Source: Escarpia spicata (taxonomy: Eukaryota > Annelida > Polychaeta > Sabellida > Siboglinidae). Taken from it: 64,000 nt of DNA. The stretch's first letter is position 1. Each line of letters opens with the position of its first letter. The notes beneath the pieces are model-generated. The model was not told where the DNA came from. It searched no databases and was given only the letters and a program-made list of their open reading frames with translations. The stretch is from contig OZ023214.1 in assembly GCA_963995525.1 (NCBI GenBank), positions 34,574,625 through 34,638,624 of the forward strand, written 5' to 3'. Shown piece by piece: positions 24,489 to 37,981 of the stretch. The position numbers were made by a program, and so were the translations under genes.

Positions 24489-25384
24489 GTGAGTTAGGAC
24501 TAATGACAAAATGATATTGACGTGTGAAGTATGTTAGGGATCGTTCACAATTATCGACATTTTATAAATATACCCAAGGCCGATGTACGCATTAAGATGC
24601 ACAATGAGTTGTAGAAAACTGTCTGTTTTATATTTATCGTTGTTTCCATTCCGTCGTAAAATCGCGAGCGTGAGTGTCTCAGGGGCCGCAGACATCCACA
24701 GTAGAGGTTAAGGAGTCAATGCTGATCAAAGTGAGATACCAGTCACTGTCGTTAAGTTCTTTACATTACGAAATAAAAGAGTACCTGTAAAGATACACTT
24801 CAAACACAAAAGAGATGATGACAAACAAAAACAATAACAATATTTCAGCGATAATCAACAACGACAATTGCATCACTTTAAGGATATAGATAGAAAGAGT
24901 TCTATGAAGTTTTACGTCTGTTTATTCTGCTTCATTTGTATCACGGCGATGACCACGAATTTATACGAGAGGAAACTAAAGTGAGCCATGTATGTCTTCA
25001 GGTCCTAATTTGCTTTTTTGCGTATAAAGTTGTCCACGTTTTACCATGATTCAGGTCAGTTGTTGCCTGCATATAAACCAGTCTAGCAATGTAAAATGTT
25101 TTCTACTTTATTTCGGTCTTCTTATGAGATTTGTTAAAATTGGTCCACAACATTTGGCTCAATCATAATGTAAATACATCCTCCCACATAACCTAAGACT
25201 TAGTTTCTGCCTTCATTTTCCCCGCACAGTGATCGCAAAGTCAAAACACACATATATTCACCTTCATTTTCAGGAATCTTTTCATGGTATCTTTTGATTA
25301 TTCTCCTTATGTCTTTCGTTGGTGTCGCAGACATTCTGACTTGAAAATTAATCACAATACACTGGCGTCAAAACATGGTGAATA
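24489..25384. other. Gene 3 intron, first part
   Basis: Matches the start of the gene 4 intron in 42943-43490. No coding content. Confidence 0.6.
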
Positions 25385-25893
<509 letters not shown>

Positions 25894-27849
25894 GCCATTG
25901 AAGCTAACCAACAATTTCAAACTGCACCCAAATCAACCCACATTCTCCCAGTATTGAGGGTCTACTCCTATCTTCAATCACCCCATACCTACATTATTGG
26001 GGTGATGAGCCCCTCCCCCAACCACCACCACTGTTCTGACACCTATGCAATAGTTTCACTGGCCGTCTGCCCTGTATTTGCGTTGGTATCAACTAATTGT
26101 TCTTCTTTCATTTGGATACGAACAAACTGCTCTCAATCTGTCCGGATGTTGATGTTCTGTCAAACGTCTCTTCCGTGGTATTGTCAACTTGATCGTACTG
26201 TGTGTAGGCGTCAATTGCTTGATCTGCATTTGCTGCAGTAGTACGGGTGTGCCCTAGATCTGGCTTGAGGATCCATGATTGCACAGCAACTAGCAACGAC
26301 TACCTGCTGTACAAACGACATTACAGTAAATTCTATTTTGCGTTGAACTACCATTTTCGCTGTGACAACTCGAAAAACTATTTTGAAATTTGAAATTTAT
26401 GAATCAGTGTATTCCGTTTGTGCAGTACCGCATTGTCATTACTTTTTTCACTGCACATACCTCCCAAATGCCAATTTCGTTTATTTTATTCGGCAATATC
26501 ATTGAAACTGGTATTGTGTGTTGTTGTCCAACCAACGAATTAATCAGCATTGATGATCACTGTTTTTAAAAGTTTTATCCGCCATTTTAACGATGCCCTC
26601 TCAACATGATCGCTGTGACCTTTACTGTGTTCCGTCTCTAGAGGATACGGGGATGGAATGCTGAACGATTGCGAGAGAGTATTTTTAATGAAAAGTGAAA
26701 ACCATCTTGTGTTCTATTCAGTTGCATGTTTGACTTTGTGTTTCTACTGTGGGTTAACAATTAATGCCCAAGATACTAGCTGGCAACACCGGTAACCACT
26801 GTTACAGTTCCGTGAATGTTTATTTCATGTTATCATAATTTTATCGATGTTTTTGCAATATTATTTCCTTCCACTTGCATTTTCCAACGGCACGTACGGT
26901 GGTGCATTACAATGGTATACTTAAATATAATACTTCATAGAATATAAATAAGTTAGATAATAAATTAGAACATAAATTAATTTCAGAGTAAATATTCTCT
27001 CTGACCAGGAAGTCAGCTCCCTTAGTATCCTGTTGTAGTATGCCACGTGGTCACCCTACCGCCATATCTCGGAAGGGGCGGGTACGTCACCTCTAAATAG
27101 TCTGACTGACCATAACCACCAGTCGTAGTGGTGCATGTCCAGTAGGTACAAGCAGAGTTGGTCCAAACCATCTTTCCCTGGGTTGTTTCACTTCCGTTAC
27201 TGCTGGGGATAGCGCCGTGGCAACAACTGTTCAGACAATAAAAGCATGCAGTGACAAATGTCAGGGTTTACTACAAATTGTCACCCGTACATTATACAGT
27301 GGACAGCGCACTTTGTGTGTGCTGCAATACTGTCTCGCATCGTAGATGATTTCATCTTTGTTGGCTCGCCCAATTGTTTAACACGCCTGCAGGACCTTCG
27401 TGATGTCTTGGCCATGACCAAGAAGGTCTCCGTGTAGCGAATCGAGCCGTAAGACCCGCTCAAGAATGAGATGGGAACCTCCAGCAAGGGATGCCACTAC
27501 AAAAGTATTGCCCATGGAAAACTTAAGTACTGTTGGAACGTCTTCCATCATAATCACGTAAACAGTTGACTTAAGGACCTACGAGCCACATTGACATGTG
27601 TGTAATGCTCTATGTATCCACCCACGGTGCTGTCTGTTTGGTATTGTATTTATAACAATTAATTTGCTGTGGAAATATTATTTGTCAACGTCTGCTCTCC
27701 TTTAAGCTAACTTTGCGGAACGGACCATTCGATACTGAGCATGCTGTCTGCAATATCTGAGGATTGTGTTAATTCTAGCAGTGTGAATATGTTTAAAATA
27801 TGATTGATATATATCCAATAAGGGCGGTTATACGTAGGTGAACAATTTT
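25894..27849. other. Gene 3 intron, unassigned duplicated DNA
   Basis: Matches 43780-45700 in copy B. It includes the motif GTTCTGACACCTATGC near 26032 after C-rich DNA, and a 62-codon minus-strand frame (26296-26108) whose counterpart in copy B (44129-43944) is also open. I recognise no gene. Confidence 0.5.
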
Positions 27850-30395
27850 TGAAATCCCTATGAAACTAAGGTTTCCTAATCCATATGACATCATAATCAC
27901 AATCAGAATTAATTATTGGATCATAAAATACATATTATATACAATAAATAAATGCAAAGAAGTGTATGGTCAGGGAGACTTTCATTACGGCATTACATTT
28001 TGTATTTACAAGTTTCAAATAGAATAGAATTTTAATTGTTGGAGTTTAACAATATCATCCAGCTTTAAAAGACCCACGTTCTTGAAAATGAGATTGCTAT
28101 GTGCGTTATATTTAGAATATGTTATAGTTCTAAGAGATTTCTTCTGACGTTTTTGTAAATGATTTCTTTGGCATCCCCATGCTAGTATTGCGTAGTTGAG
28201 ATGAGATCAGATTAAAGCGTTACACATTTTGAATAACATGTTGCGTTACACTTTTTGAATAACGTGTTTTAGTTTATTAAAACTCCCAATAGTCTGTGAG
28301 ATTTTGTTAGCTATTCTATTTACTTGATTTTCCAACTCATGTGTTTGTTAATAGTAATACGTAGACCTTTTAAATCATCAACCGGATATAATTCAATACC
28401 ATTCATTTGAATTTTGGGTATAGTTATCTTTTGAAATATCATACTTTTTTAAACATTAAGTTATAATTTATTAACTTGCAACCATGTGGTTACTTTGCTT
28501 ATTTTATTATTATTGTATTTTGACTGATGTTGCTATCATTTATATCATTAAAATAATTTAGATTGCTAGTTGAGGTGGTATCATCAGCATACACAATTCT
28601 ATTGAACAGTGTAGTACCATTGGCTATGTCGTTTATATAAATGATAAATAAAAAGGGTCCCTGGGGACTCCAGTTTTGATATCAATTTTTTCTGACTTAG
28701 CAAGTGAAAAATCAACACATTGTTTGCGATTTGTTAAATAACTTGTAAGAAGGCTTAAGGCGGTAGCTTTAATAATTTCATAATAATCTAGTTTGTATCC
28801 ATTGTATCAAAAGCTTTTGATAGATCAAAATAAATATAAAAAGAGATTTTACCATTATCCATTTGCTGTATTATTCTGTCAATCAATCATTTCAAAGACA
28901 GCTAATTCCGTAGAATGGTGGTCTCTAAATCCATATTGGTTATTATAATATAGTTTATTTTGTTGGATATGGTTATGAATCTGCTAAAATATAACTTTTT
29001 CAAATACCTTGGAGATTGCAGGAAGTAAAGAAATAGGTCGATAGTTGTCAAAAACTGTGTTATCATCTTTTTTTATCAATTGTTATTACTCTGACTAACT
29101 ATAGTTTTTCAGCAAATATGTCAGTAGATAAAGATTGATTTATAATTAGAGCAATCGATTCACACACTTATTTTATCTGCTTCAATAACTTTACAGCTAG
29201 GCCATCATTACCACAGCTGGATTTTTATTAGACACAATCAATTATTCTGCTGGTAGTTTCTACATTTATGGCCACGAATTTAAGATTGTTAATACATGGG
29301 CATTTTTAAAAATCATCTTTATAGTTGCAAAGGTGGCATTATTTGGATTGGAAATGATAAATGCAAGTTTAATTCCAATATTTGAAAATGAATTAAATTG
29401 GTAAACTATTGTGGATTTGTCATCAATAAGGTTTCCGTTAATTTGAAAACGATCAGGAAAATCGTTTTTTATTTATAGAGGATGTTTATAATTACAGACC
29501 AGGTACATGTTATGTCACTTTAGTGATTTTCAAATCAGGATGCATTGTAGATTTGTTTTGCTGTATGAAGGACTGGATACTGCGCTATACATCCTGTATA
29601 TAAGAATTGTCCTTTACTTTTTTATATGATTATATACATATGCGGAGAATAATTTGTAAATTAATAAATTCAGGTGAATCATAAGGAGTTTGTTTTAAGT
29701 TTCCTGTACATTCTATCTCTAAATGAGACTGAACAAATTATTCATTGAGTTATCCAATTTGATTTTTGTTTTGTTTTTTATACCTAACAGTTAAAACGTT
29801 CTTGTATGTATTAGTAGTAATTAGTTTATCTACGATATTGTAGTTATTATTAGTAGTTATTACAAGTTTTATCCTTGTTTAATTGTTCATAGACATTTGT
29901 TTTTGCATAATTTTGTTTTTGTTCATTTTGAAATTAAACTGTGAAGATGGATTTTCCTTTTTTATACAAATGAATGTTGTTGATTCATAATTGGAATTTA
30001 TTTATTTATCTAAGCTAATAAAGTAAGGCAGATGATGTGAAATGTACTTAGTTCTAATCCCAGCTATATTGTTTGTACTTGCAGGAGTAAGTTTGTAAAG
30101 GAAATCATCAATAAGTGTGCAATGTTGATTGGTTAACCGGGTTGGTAGTGTAATTTAGGGAAATAATGAGTGAGATGTGATTGTATCAAAAAAATTACTG
30201 ACATTGTTATTTTCATTTATTTGTAATAGATCAACATTAAAAAACCAAGCTATAACTACTTCACTATTTGATCAGCTTGATGAATTATAGGTAGTATAGG
30301 TGTAATTTGGAAATGCATGGTGATCATAGTGAGATTTGTTGGTGGTCGGTATATGATTCCAATTATAATTTTCTGTTTAGGGTACTGCCTGATAC
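27850..30395 (-). mobile_element. Decayed AT-rich LINE (copy A), Jockey-superfamily type
   Basis: The matching element in copy B keeps more coding text; here the same order can be followed on the minus strand. Endonuclease pieces lie near 30390-30050 (GIIYRPPT), linker near 29950, reverse transcriptase near 29170-28550 (RPISLLP, YNNQYGF), and a C-terminal block near 28150-27990 (RTITYSKYNAHSN, LLKLDDIVKLQQLKFYSI). Many stops and frameshifts. It is antisense to gene 3 within its intron. Confidence 0.7.
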
Positions 30396-30900
30396 TTAAT
30401 AATTATTATTATAATAAGATCACTTCTATTGCGCCTAAATCCTTATAAGCCAAGTTCAGAGGAGCATCAAAACAAAAGGATTGGTCAATCTCAAAATCCA
30501 TAAGCAGTATTCCAGTTGTCAACAGATGGATCAAGGCGCTAGGGAGCTGTGTTGGATAAGCAAGGTTGTAATGATAAGTTTATAAATGATGACGGAATTT
30601 TTTAATATTTTCAACAGATCTAACACTAAGAGAGAGCATATTCTAAAGAGTTGGTGCAGCAACACAACAAGCCCTAGTCCCAATGTTAGTATTGATTCTA
30701 GGAACAACAAGTAGGTCAGAACTAGATGATCGAAGCTGGATAGGTTTTCTTACAGTAATAAGCAGTAAATGCAAATAAGATGGCTGCTTACTCATCTGCA
30801 TACGGTGACGTCCTATCACCCTCTCCAACACACATAATAGTAACAAGCAAATACCATCATCTGCTATCAACCAAGTGAATGTACATGAGCACCGTTACAC
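30396..30900 (-). mobile_element. L2/CR1-like LINE 3' end (copy A)
   Basis: The minus strand has CVAAPTL, a LPLSVRSVENIKKF-like region and TYHYNLAYP, the usual C-terminal end of L2/CR1-like RTs, and ends in a (TTA)n-like tail at about 30399-30414. It interrupts the endonuclease region of the surrounding LINE, so it was inserted later. Confidence 0.6.
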
Positions 30901-31904
30901 ATCGAGGCCTATATGATGTGCTTCTTCATCATAGCGTAAATAGAATAAAGCAGTGCTCGAGAATTGTTATTTAATCCTTCAAAACGTCATCTTAAAAAAT
31001 CATCATCATTAACTATGGCTGCCACAAAATAATACTGATTAGACAACTGATATGAATTATTGAATATGCAAAGCTTTTAATTACTATATTTAAATATAAA
31101 GTATAAAAATATGTAGTTATAAATGTAACAAAATTGCATCGTTGATATTACTATAATCCATTTGTATGATAGTACATACAAAATACCTTATTGTTCTACT
31201 GTTTATGTGTACTGTAACTATTAACAACCATTGAGAAACAACTAATAACATTACACAGAGAATATTGTTAATAACATTGTAATATAATAGATAATAAACA
31301 TTAACATGCCAAATAGGTAGCGTGTGTATTATGACATTTCAATTAGCTAAGCTTGTATATTTTTCACAAGCGAAAAACATTTTAATAATACTTGTTAATA
31401 TGGCGAAAATAGAGGGGTATTTACATGAAACTCAAACACGTGTATCAAAGTTAAGATACATGTTGTTCAAATAAAAAATAATTAGGAAATGTGAAGTCCA
31501 TTGTAAGTGTTCACGCCTGTCGTCGTTGTGAAAGATCACGCAGTTCTTCACTTGTCTGGATGGTTACCTTGCGGTCATCTTCGAGAAGGCAAACAATATA
31601 GTTTTAGTATACTGAGTTACGTAATTGTCAAAGAAGCTATTCTCAACAATCGACAACTTAAGATGTGTGGCGACTGTATTTCTTAGAAGCTGCAAACCCG
31701 GTAAACAAACTCATCTGGATTAACACAAAGAATCATGTTCAACTATTGCGCTGGAATGCGAATTTCGATTACTAATTGTATTTAACCAATACACAATAAA
31801 GTTTAGCTTCATCTAATATAAAATGAGATGAAAGACTATAAGACGAAACCACATGGTCCACCAATCTCACACTCACTTAATTCATCCAGTTAGAAATGTA
31901 ACCT
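30901..31904. other. Gene 3 intron, nothing recognised
   Basis: AT-rich and matched by 49515-50116 plus 50780-51008 in copy B. No motifs. Confidence 0.5.
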
Positions 31905-32335
31905 GACTGTTCCGAGATATCACCTTGAACATTATGGCCGTCGTTCCTTCTCGGTGGCTGGCCCGATCCTGTGGAATACCCTGCCTCATGCAGTCAGGCA
32001 TGCAATTTTTTAATTAGCATATTATATATATTTATTTTATTTAAGCACATTATTTATTTTAGGTATTTAACGGCTAATTCATTTAACTTTTGTACATTTG
32101 TAAATATATATATATATATATTTATTCAGGTTTATCTAACTGACATTTTATGTAATTTTTATATGCTACTTTTAAATCGTTTTCTTTTACCTTTCTTTTT
32201 CATATTTGTATTAAATATTTTTCAGATCATTTAATGTATTTTTACTTATACTCTACGATTGTCAGCGCCTTTGAACATATTTTTTATCCGGACACACGGC
32301 GCTCTATAAATGCTTTATAATAAATAATAAATAAC
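31905..32335 (+). mobile_element. L2-like LINE 3' end (copy A)
   Basis: Starts inside the RT C-terminus (CCGAGATATCACCTTGAACA, encoding RYHLEHYGRRSF-type text) and runs to TTATCCGGACACACGGCGCT and a (TAATAAA)n-like tail near 32317-32335. It is the same family as 12395-15900. An internal deletion after GTCAGGCATGCAA removes about 120 bp still present in copy B. Confidence 0.75.
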
Positions 32336-32339
32336 AATT

Positions 32340-32490
32340 GTGCATGTGAACATGTGGGGCCCTCTGCATTGTGAAAAATAAAACCCCACATGAACTGTTG
32401 GCGCCCCTGGAGTCTGAATTGGTAAAATGTGAACCCCCCCCCCCCGATTGTGAAAAGCTGGCTACGGGTCTGACATATATTATAAGGAAT
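32340..32490. repeat. C-rich interspersed repeat R3
   Basis: Contains AAATGTGAACCCCCC, then GATTGTGAAAAGCTGGCTAC. Related copies are at 52390-52545 and, with GGCCCGTAGCCACGGGG, at 50221-50345. The C run at 32434-32445 is longer than in copy B. Confidence 0.6.
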
Positions 32491-32689
32491 CACACAAAAT
32501 GTAATGCGTATCCGCATATTGCATGACGTGCTGCAACCGTACAATAATATGGAATCTAGCGTTTGCGTTAACTTTTAACTCGGAATTTGATTACCCATAT
32601 GACACTCGTATGTCGATCATAATATTTGAATTGTATCTAAGTATAGGTGGTCACGAACCTAAAAGTGTACCCCAAAAGCAACCCACTTT

Positions 32690-32755
32690 CTACTGGAGGG
32701 TTCAACACCAAGCCAACCCCCCCCCCCCCCTCCCCGGTTCCGACGCCTATGCTAT
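32690..32755. repeat. Poly-C plus GTTCCGACGCCTATGC motif
   Basis: A C run at 32717-32730, then TCCCCGGTTCCGACGCCTATGC. A nearly identical motif after a C run is found at 26014-26047 and 43840-43886, so it is a recurring repeat end. Confidence 0.6.
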
Positions 32756-32886
32756 ATGAAAGCAGTAGGCCTACGTCTGCACTCTTTGCGTCGTTATTTT
32801 GGTGGTATTGAATCGCGCATAAATGGTGTCTGTGGACACAAATTCGCCAGTCCTGCATTTATTCTAACTATTGTTCTTTGTTGTAA

Positions 32887-33201
32887 ATTCTATACGTTCC
32901 GCTGATCCTGGCATCCGGAGGCAAGCCAAAATACAGCTTACAAAACAAGACGCTGTGTAGGGTATATTGCGTGAAGATGTATTTTGAATGCTATGAAATA
33001 AACAACTGCGGCCAACCGGACATGAAATATCGTATTGACATTTGCGACGCGGAGTACAACAAATGTTACCCGGAGTGCCTGGATGAACTCTATGTGCTAG
33101 ATTTATACCCAAGCCCGGATAATATGTCCGCGAAGAACAGAGCCATATTTTTTTAACTTAAAAAAGAATTGGGCGTAATCATACCGGGTGACAGCGTGTA
33201 A
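32887..33201 (+). pseudogene. Cysteine-rich gene 3, exon 2 (acceptor lost, nonsense codon)
   Basis: Almost identical to gene 4 exon 2, with all seven cysteines, the NKT sequon and CLDELYVLDLYPSPDNMS. Two defects show against gene 4. The acceptor TTGTAG reads TTGTAA (32881-32886), and a lysine codon AAA has become TAA at 33154-33156, removing the last 15 residues while leaving the frame and the original stop (33199-33201) intact behind it. The polyadenylation signal AATAAA is at 33272. It is probably a recent pseudogene; a nearby cryptic acceptor could still allow a shortened product, since the cysteine domain itself is undamaged. Confidence 0.8.
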
Positions 33202-34459
33202 ACACATTGTTTGGTATATTAAACCGACCTTGTCTGTTCCTCAACATTTCATGTAATGTTCTTAATGCTATAATAAATATGTTGAATGTTCACTGTCCGC
33301 CACACTGCGTTTAGTTGATCATGAGATTTAGCCATGCGCCCAAAATTGTTGAATTCCACAAAAACACTGAATCAACGCGGTCAGCGGATTTGCCCCGCGG
33401 GGCAGACAACCCGATCTCCCGTATATTACAATAGTATGTCAGACTGGACAATTCGTAATATCAGGGTTACAAACAAAACATTGATCGGAAGAGAGCAATA
33501 AATATGCTACATAGTAGGCGCATGCTACTGATTAAAACGAGATATATAAAATTTTAATAAACATAGGACGACAGATTTCCCAATTGCATTTTCGCCACAT
33601 CAGCAATTAGTATAGCGTTCCAAACTATTTCAGACTTATATTTCGTTACTGCTTGAAATATGCCAAGATAGGAGCCTCAGTAACAAATGCTGGAAGACTG
33701 CTTGTTATATAGAAATGTGAGGATCTTCTTTCTTTGGATTTTGCAAATGACTGCAAACAACAACATAAACTAAATCAACGTGTTTAATACAAAAATGACC
33801 ACTGATAACCATATATAGAACACACATCGAGATATCAGGAATTGAAAAGGTGATAGCATCGAAGATGACCACCAAAGGTTTAAATGCTAATATAATTCAG
33901 TATAATTGCAACTTAATAAATAGTATATATTTCGTATGTTTCGTTTCGCACGTTGAATAGCATTCCACTGAATCTATAACAAAGTAATAGGTATATATGT
34001 AACATGAATACAACTAAGAAATGTGTACCTTCTACAAATCAAGGGCAGCAGGTGGATTTACATTCGTTCCCATGAATATTTAGTTTCTAATTTCGGCAAT
34101 TACGAAATTGCGTACTGCAGATAATAATGTCAACGTAACTCCAGTGGCGCCACCTGGAGAACGATTGACAACTGAAAGTACCCAAAATAACATGGCCATT
34201 TGGAAAGTCAGAGGTCAATGGTCTACGAAAGCGAATGAGTATAGAAAGAGGTGAGTGGTCCTCGGTGCCTGGGAGGAGACTGAAGCCCAGCAGACACATC
34301 ACGAGACGACTGGGTTTTAGTGCCTTAAACCCGTCTGCGACGATTTGTCGTGACGTGTATGCCCCCTTGCGACGCGACGCTTGTCTTGAGGGCTGTCTTT
34401 ATCTATACTTTATCGCGTCGTAGAGTGTCAAACATGTTTGATATTAAAGACAAATCGTC
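33202..34459. other. 3' flank of gene 3 and duplicated unassigned DNA
   Basis: 3' UTR with AATAAA at 33272-33277, then DNA shared with 53059-54340 in copy B. TGGCGCCACC at 34144 resembles a lysine-tRNA primer site, but no 5' LTR precedes it and copy B lacks it. Confidence 0.5.
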
Positions 34460-35374
34460 CATGGTGATGGAGTAGGTGTTAAAGTAGAAACTCTGTGTAG
34501 TATTGAAGCAGGTGTCAAAATAAATACAATAGCTACAGAAGCACTTTGGACTGGTGACCAACAAACACACCCAGGTAACAATGAGCCCCTAAACAATAAA
34601 CACGACAAAGATAATGAAGAACATGTGACAGTCAGAAGTACTCACCTGAACCCAACAGTAGGCCACACACTGTTAATACCAGCCACAATTTATGGGAGGA
34701 ATACGGTCATGGTAGTATACACTGCCGCCCATAATATAGACGGCATCACTGTTCATGCCCTGATGAAAAAGGGGCCAACAGTGAAGTACAATATAAGTCG
34801 AATTCAAGTAGCACAAAGCACTGTAATTATGTCAAAACATAGAGGTAATGTGATAGTAGAGTGCACTAACCCTTCTTGCAATGTCCAGGCTACTTTACTG
34901 GAGATGATGGACGAGTCAATAATCCCACCTTGTATAATTAATGGGGGAGTTGGACCCGTTATTGTGGAGATTATAAACGATTCCAATAAACCAGTCACAT
35001 TGCAGAAAGGGAAAATACTAGTTCAGGCTGTGGAAATGGATACCATATTAGATACTAGATCAGAACCCTGTCGAGAAAGCATACAGGTCAGTCGTACTGA
35101 AATCATGGGGAATACTAGTGATGATAGTGGGGCTTCGTGGGAAGAGGTAAATAGGATTAATGAAACACCACGGCCTATAGTAGTACCCCTTATTTCAGAT
35201 GATAGCTTAGACGAGACACAAGTCTCCACTATTCTTACGGAGATGGAATCACAAATACCGCCACACTTAGAGGATATGTTTACCAAAGCAAAGAAGAATA
35301 TTTCTGTTAGGGAACAAGTCGCATTGGGGCTATCACTTGCCAAATGTGTTTGCGTTTTTTCCAAAGGACAATAA
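34460..35374 (+). mobile_element. Gypsy-type pol fragment: protease-RT linker (copy A)
   Basis: An open frame of about 300 codons runs without a clear ATG from GDGVGVKVETLCSIEAGVKI to VFSKGQ. The part with IIPPCIINGGVGPVIVEI, then NDSNKPVTLQKGKILVQA, matches in style the region between protease and reverse transcriptase in Ty3/Gypsy Pol. It is followed by PPHLEDMFTKAKKNISVREQ and VFSK, the usual lead-in to RT. No RT follows: the text jumps to the integrase tail (35390 on). One extra C near 35363, compared with copy B, shifts the frame here. Confidence 0.7.
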
Positions 35375-35768
35375 CGATTTAGGTGACCTAGTGTATATCC
35401 ATAACTCTGGGACAATATTGGGGCAAAGTAAGAAATTACTCCCAATATGGAAGGGGCCATTTGTAATTACGAAAGTAGTGTCGCGTTTCTTATACCGTAT
35501 TACGGGCCGTAAGCGGGAATACGTGAAGCACCATGAAAAGCTTTGGGTATGCGATGACCGAGATATCCCCCTATGGATAGGACGGAAACGACAGGCAATC
35601 CTCAACTTGGATGGGCCTCCCACAGAGGTCACGACCATTGACGATTCGCTAGACGGGGTTGAGTCATTGTTAAACTCTAACCAACCACTAACCAGGCGAG
35701 AAGTGCACCACACAAGGGGAAATCCCGCGAACTACCCGCGGTGGTCGACCCATCAATCGTCCCTGTAG
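35337..35768 (+). mobile_element. Gypsy-type integrase C-terminal tail (copy A)
   Basis: The frame reads NDLGDLVYIHNSG, KLLPIWKGPFVITKVVSRFL, YRITGRKREYVKHHEKLWV, which is the GPY/F-type tail found after the catalytic core of Gypsy integrases (GDLVY, WKGPF, HxxKL). RT, RNase H and the integrase core are absent and the join lies within NDLG/GDLV. Copy B has the same join, so the deletion predates the duplication. Confidence 0.8.
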
Positions 35769-35798
35769 GTATAACGACTAACCGTAATTACAACGAGT

Positions 35799-37760
35799 AT
35801 GTTACACATGGATGCCACCGACACCGATGGCACCACTAGACCTGTCAGGAAACTAGCTAACAGCCCTGTCAGCGACTGGTGGCGTGCAAGTGTCATTAGG
35901 CGCCATTGTCCATACGCGTCCGCCCCCCCCCCCCCCCCCCCCCATATACGCCCAAGTAGTGAAGGTGCCAATTCTATTGCAGAATACCAGCACGACCATC
36001 CCCACCACGTCATCCCTATCCACGGAGATACCAGCGAATAGCAGTATCCATGCACTACCCCTCGCATGAACCCCACGCTTGGGGGGGGAATCCCCGCTAA
36101 CACGACATCCCTATACACAGGGACACCACTCAAGCGCACCATACACAATCTTCATGCACCACCGCCACTAGTACCCAACATATGCATAGGGGTAGTCCCA
36201 GCGGCGACAGACAATAGTCATGTCACACTAACCGCTATGGAAGAGGCCAGAGACCTCCAGGCCAGGCACCCCTATCGTATTCGGCAAGCGATGACGGCGA
36301 CGAAACAGATGCCAGAAATCACAGGCCTAACCCCCCCCCCCCCCACACACACACACACATCCACCTTCCGTCTCCTCTGACGATTAATGTGAAACGGTGG
36401 CAGACAACAGTCCACAATTACCACCAGCACCCTCACAACAGAAGGCCGGAAGGAAGGGGAGGGGACTGTGTTCTGGTGAGGCTGCGCAGGGACAGTGCAC
36501 TGTGTGTAATGCAACCACCAAATGCACGCGACTCCATGTCGAGGTAACACACTTACCTTGGCATTTTCATCCGGTACTGCTTGGTGGCTGTGTGAGCAAC
36601 ATATTGGCGTTATACCACCCCCCCCCCCCCCCCCCCCCCTACGGGCTCATCTGGCCGGGCATTCTGTGGAGGATAGACGAAAAAGGGAGTGAGCATACTC
36701 CATGATCGAACTCCTCGAGAGTACGCGAAGAAAGGCCATCATCCACACTCTTGAGGAAATAGTCGTCCTGTTTAGAAAGAGAGGGTGGTACCCAAAAACA
36801 AGGTTCCCGATCTAACATGGCCATGCGGGTCATGTTAGCCGAAGTAGCCGAGATGATAGGCCGACCTATCGCTGCTGTCGACATCCGGCTGAATCCACCC
36901 AACCACCAAGTGGCGCTCCTCAATTGTGACAGCATGGGAAGGATGTTGGCGGAGATGCCACCCCACAAGCAGGACACTTTCAGGGAATGGCTAGTCCCGT
37001 CTGCCTCACTCCATCAGATTCACACTGTAACGGAGTCCGCCATGGACGCCCACTGTCACCTACAATTACTACAGGCCAGGGAGATGAGGGCGGGGAAATA
37101 CCAGGCGACAGGGACCCGGGAGAGAACTGCTGTCCCATTTCATTTCATCACCGAACCTATCCCAGCGTGGGAAACGGCCTTCTCCCTCTGGCGAGGTGAT
37201 AGTACGGTCAGCCTCACCGCAGTGGTGGATAACCGCGTCTTTCCAGACGACTGGCTACGACCGGTTATAAAGGGTTTCATGGGTCAGTGTGCAGGCCAAG
37301 ATCTGCAGTCCCAACTGCGCTGCGATAGGCGAATGTGGCCTCGTTTACACGGAGCCACTACATTCATTTTCCAGCCAACGACTACTATTCAAAAAAGCAT
37401 ATTGCCTTGGCTAAGGAGTTTGAGAGCGTCAGGATTTAGCGAACTGGCACGACAGATCGACCTATACCGGCTGGTGCTGGAGACTGATGCCCCCCTGTTG
37501 TCACCTCCGGGTTAAAACCACGGAAACCCATATCAGCTGGTGCATCAGGCACGGTACATTAAAGCACTGCGCAACCTACCAAGCTGGGTAGTGCTTCGAA
37601 TAGCCACCAGGCGTTTTACAAGGTGTAGAATGCATATATCACGGCAGCCGGGCACCAGCCCTCTTATATCGTCGACAAAACCCTGCATTTGCACTGCCAG
37701 GTCAAATAAGACTAGTGCAACAATATTTCGTTGCCCACCACATTACTATGTTATAAGGAG
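35799..37760 (+). pseudogene. TatD-family nuclease-like ORF in LTR element (copy A)
   Basis: Downstream of the integrase tail, in the place where some Gypsy elements carry env. A possible zinc finger lies at 36496-36577 (CTVC, then LHVEVTHLPWHFHP). The frame 36817-37515 holds MDAHCHLQLL at 37042-37071 (the HxH metal motif of TatD), AIGECGLVY at 37322-37348 (compare ECGLDY), and LVLETDAPLLSP at 37471-37506 (the ETDAP motif). Then come ALRNLPSWVVLRIAT near 37570 and a broken end. TatD proteins are metal-dependent DNases with a TIM-barrel fold. Poly-C runs at 35923-35943, 36331-36344 and 36618-36639, frameshifts, and a deletion near 37428 that removes the HCFTG motif make it inactive. The family match is good; its origin and role in the element are inferred. 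Confidence 0.7.
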
Positions 37761-37981
37761 TTTTGGTTTTTGAATGTTTATTGTACTAACCCTGTTCATA
37801 ACAATCACTAGCAATACGTTCATAACACGGTATATAATTATTTAACGATTACCAAATTCACTGGGTTTATTAAATTGACTAGGTTTGTTAGATTGACTAA
37901 TTTATTAATTATTACTTATATAATTATATTAAGTTTAAAATGGAATTCAAGTTGGATATATGGTTGGCGATCAAACGTCAT
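37761..37981 (+). other. Spacer between TatD ORF and LTR
   Basis: AT-rich non-coding DNA, also present in copy B at 60440-60658. Confidence 0.6.

Noticed and set aside
34140..34160. Primer-binding-site-like TGGCGCCACC as start of the Gypsy element
   Set aside because: No LTR end (CA) or LTR copy lies before it, and the matching place in copy B lacks it.
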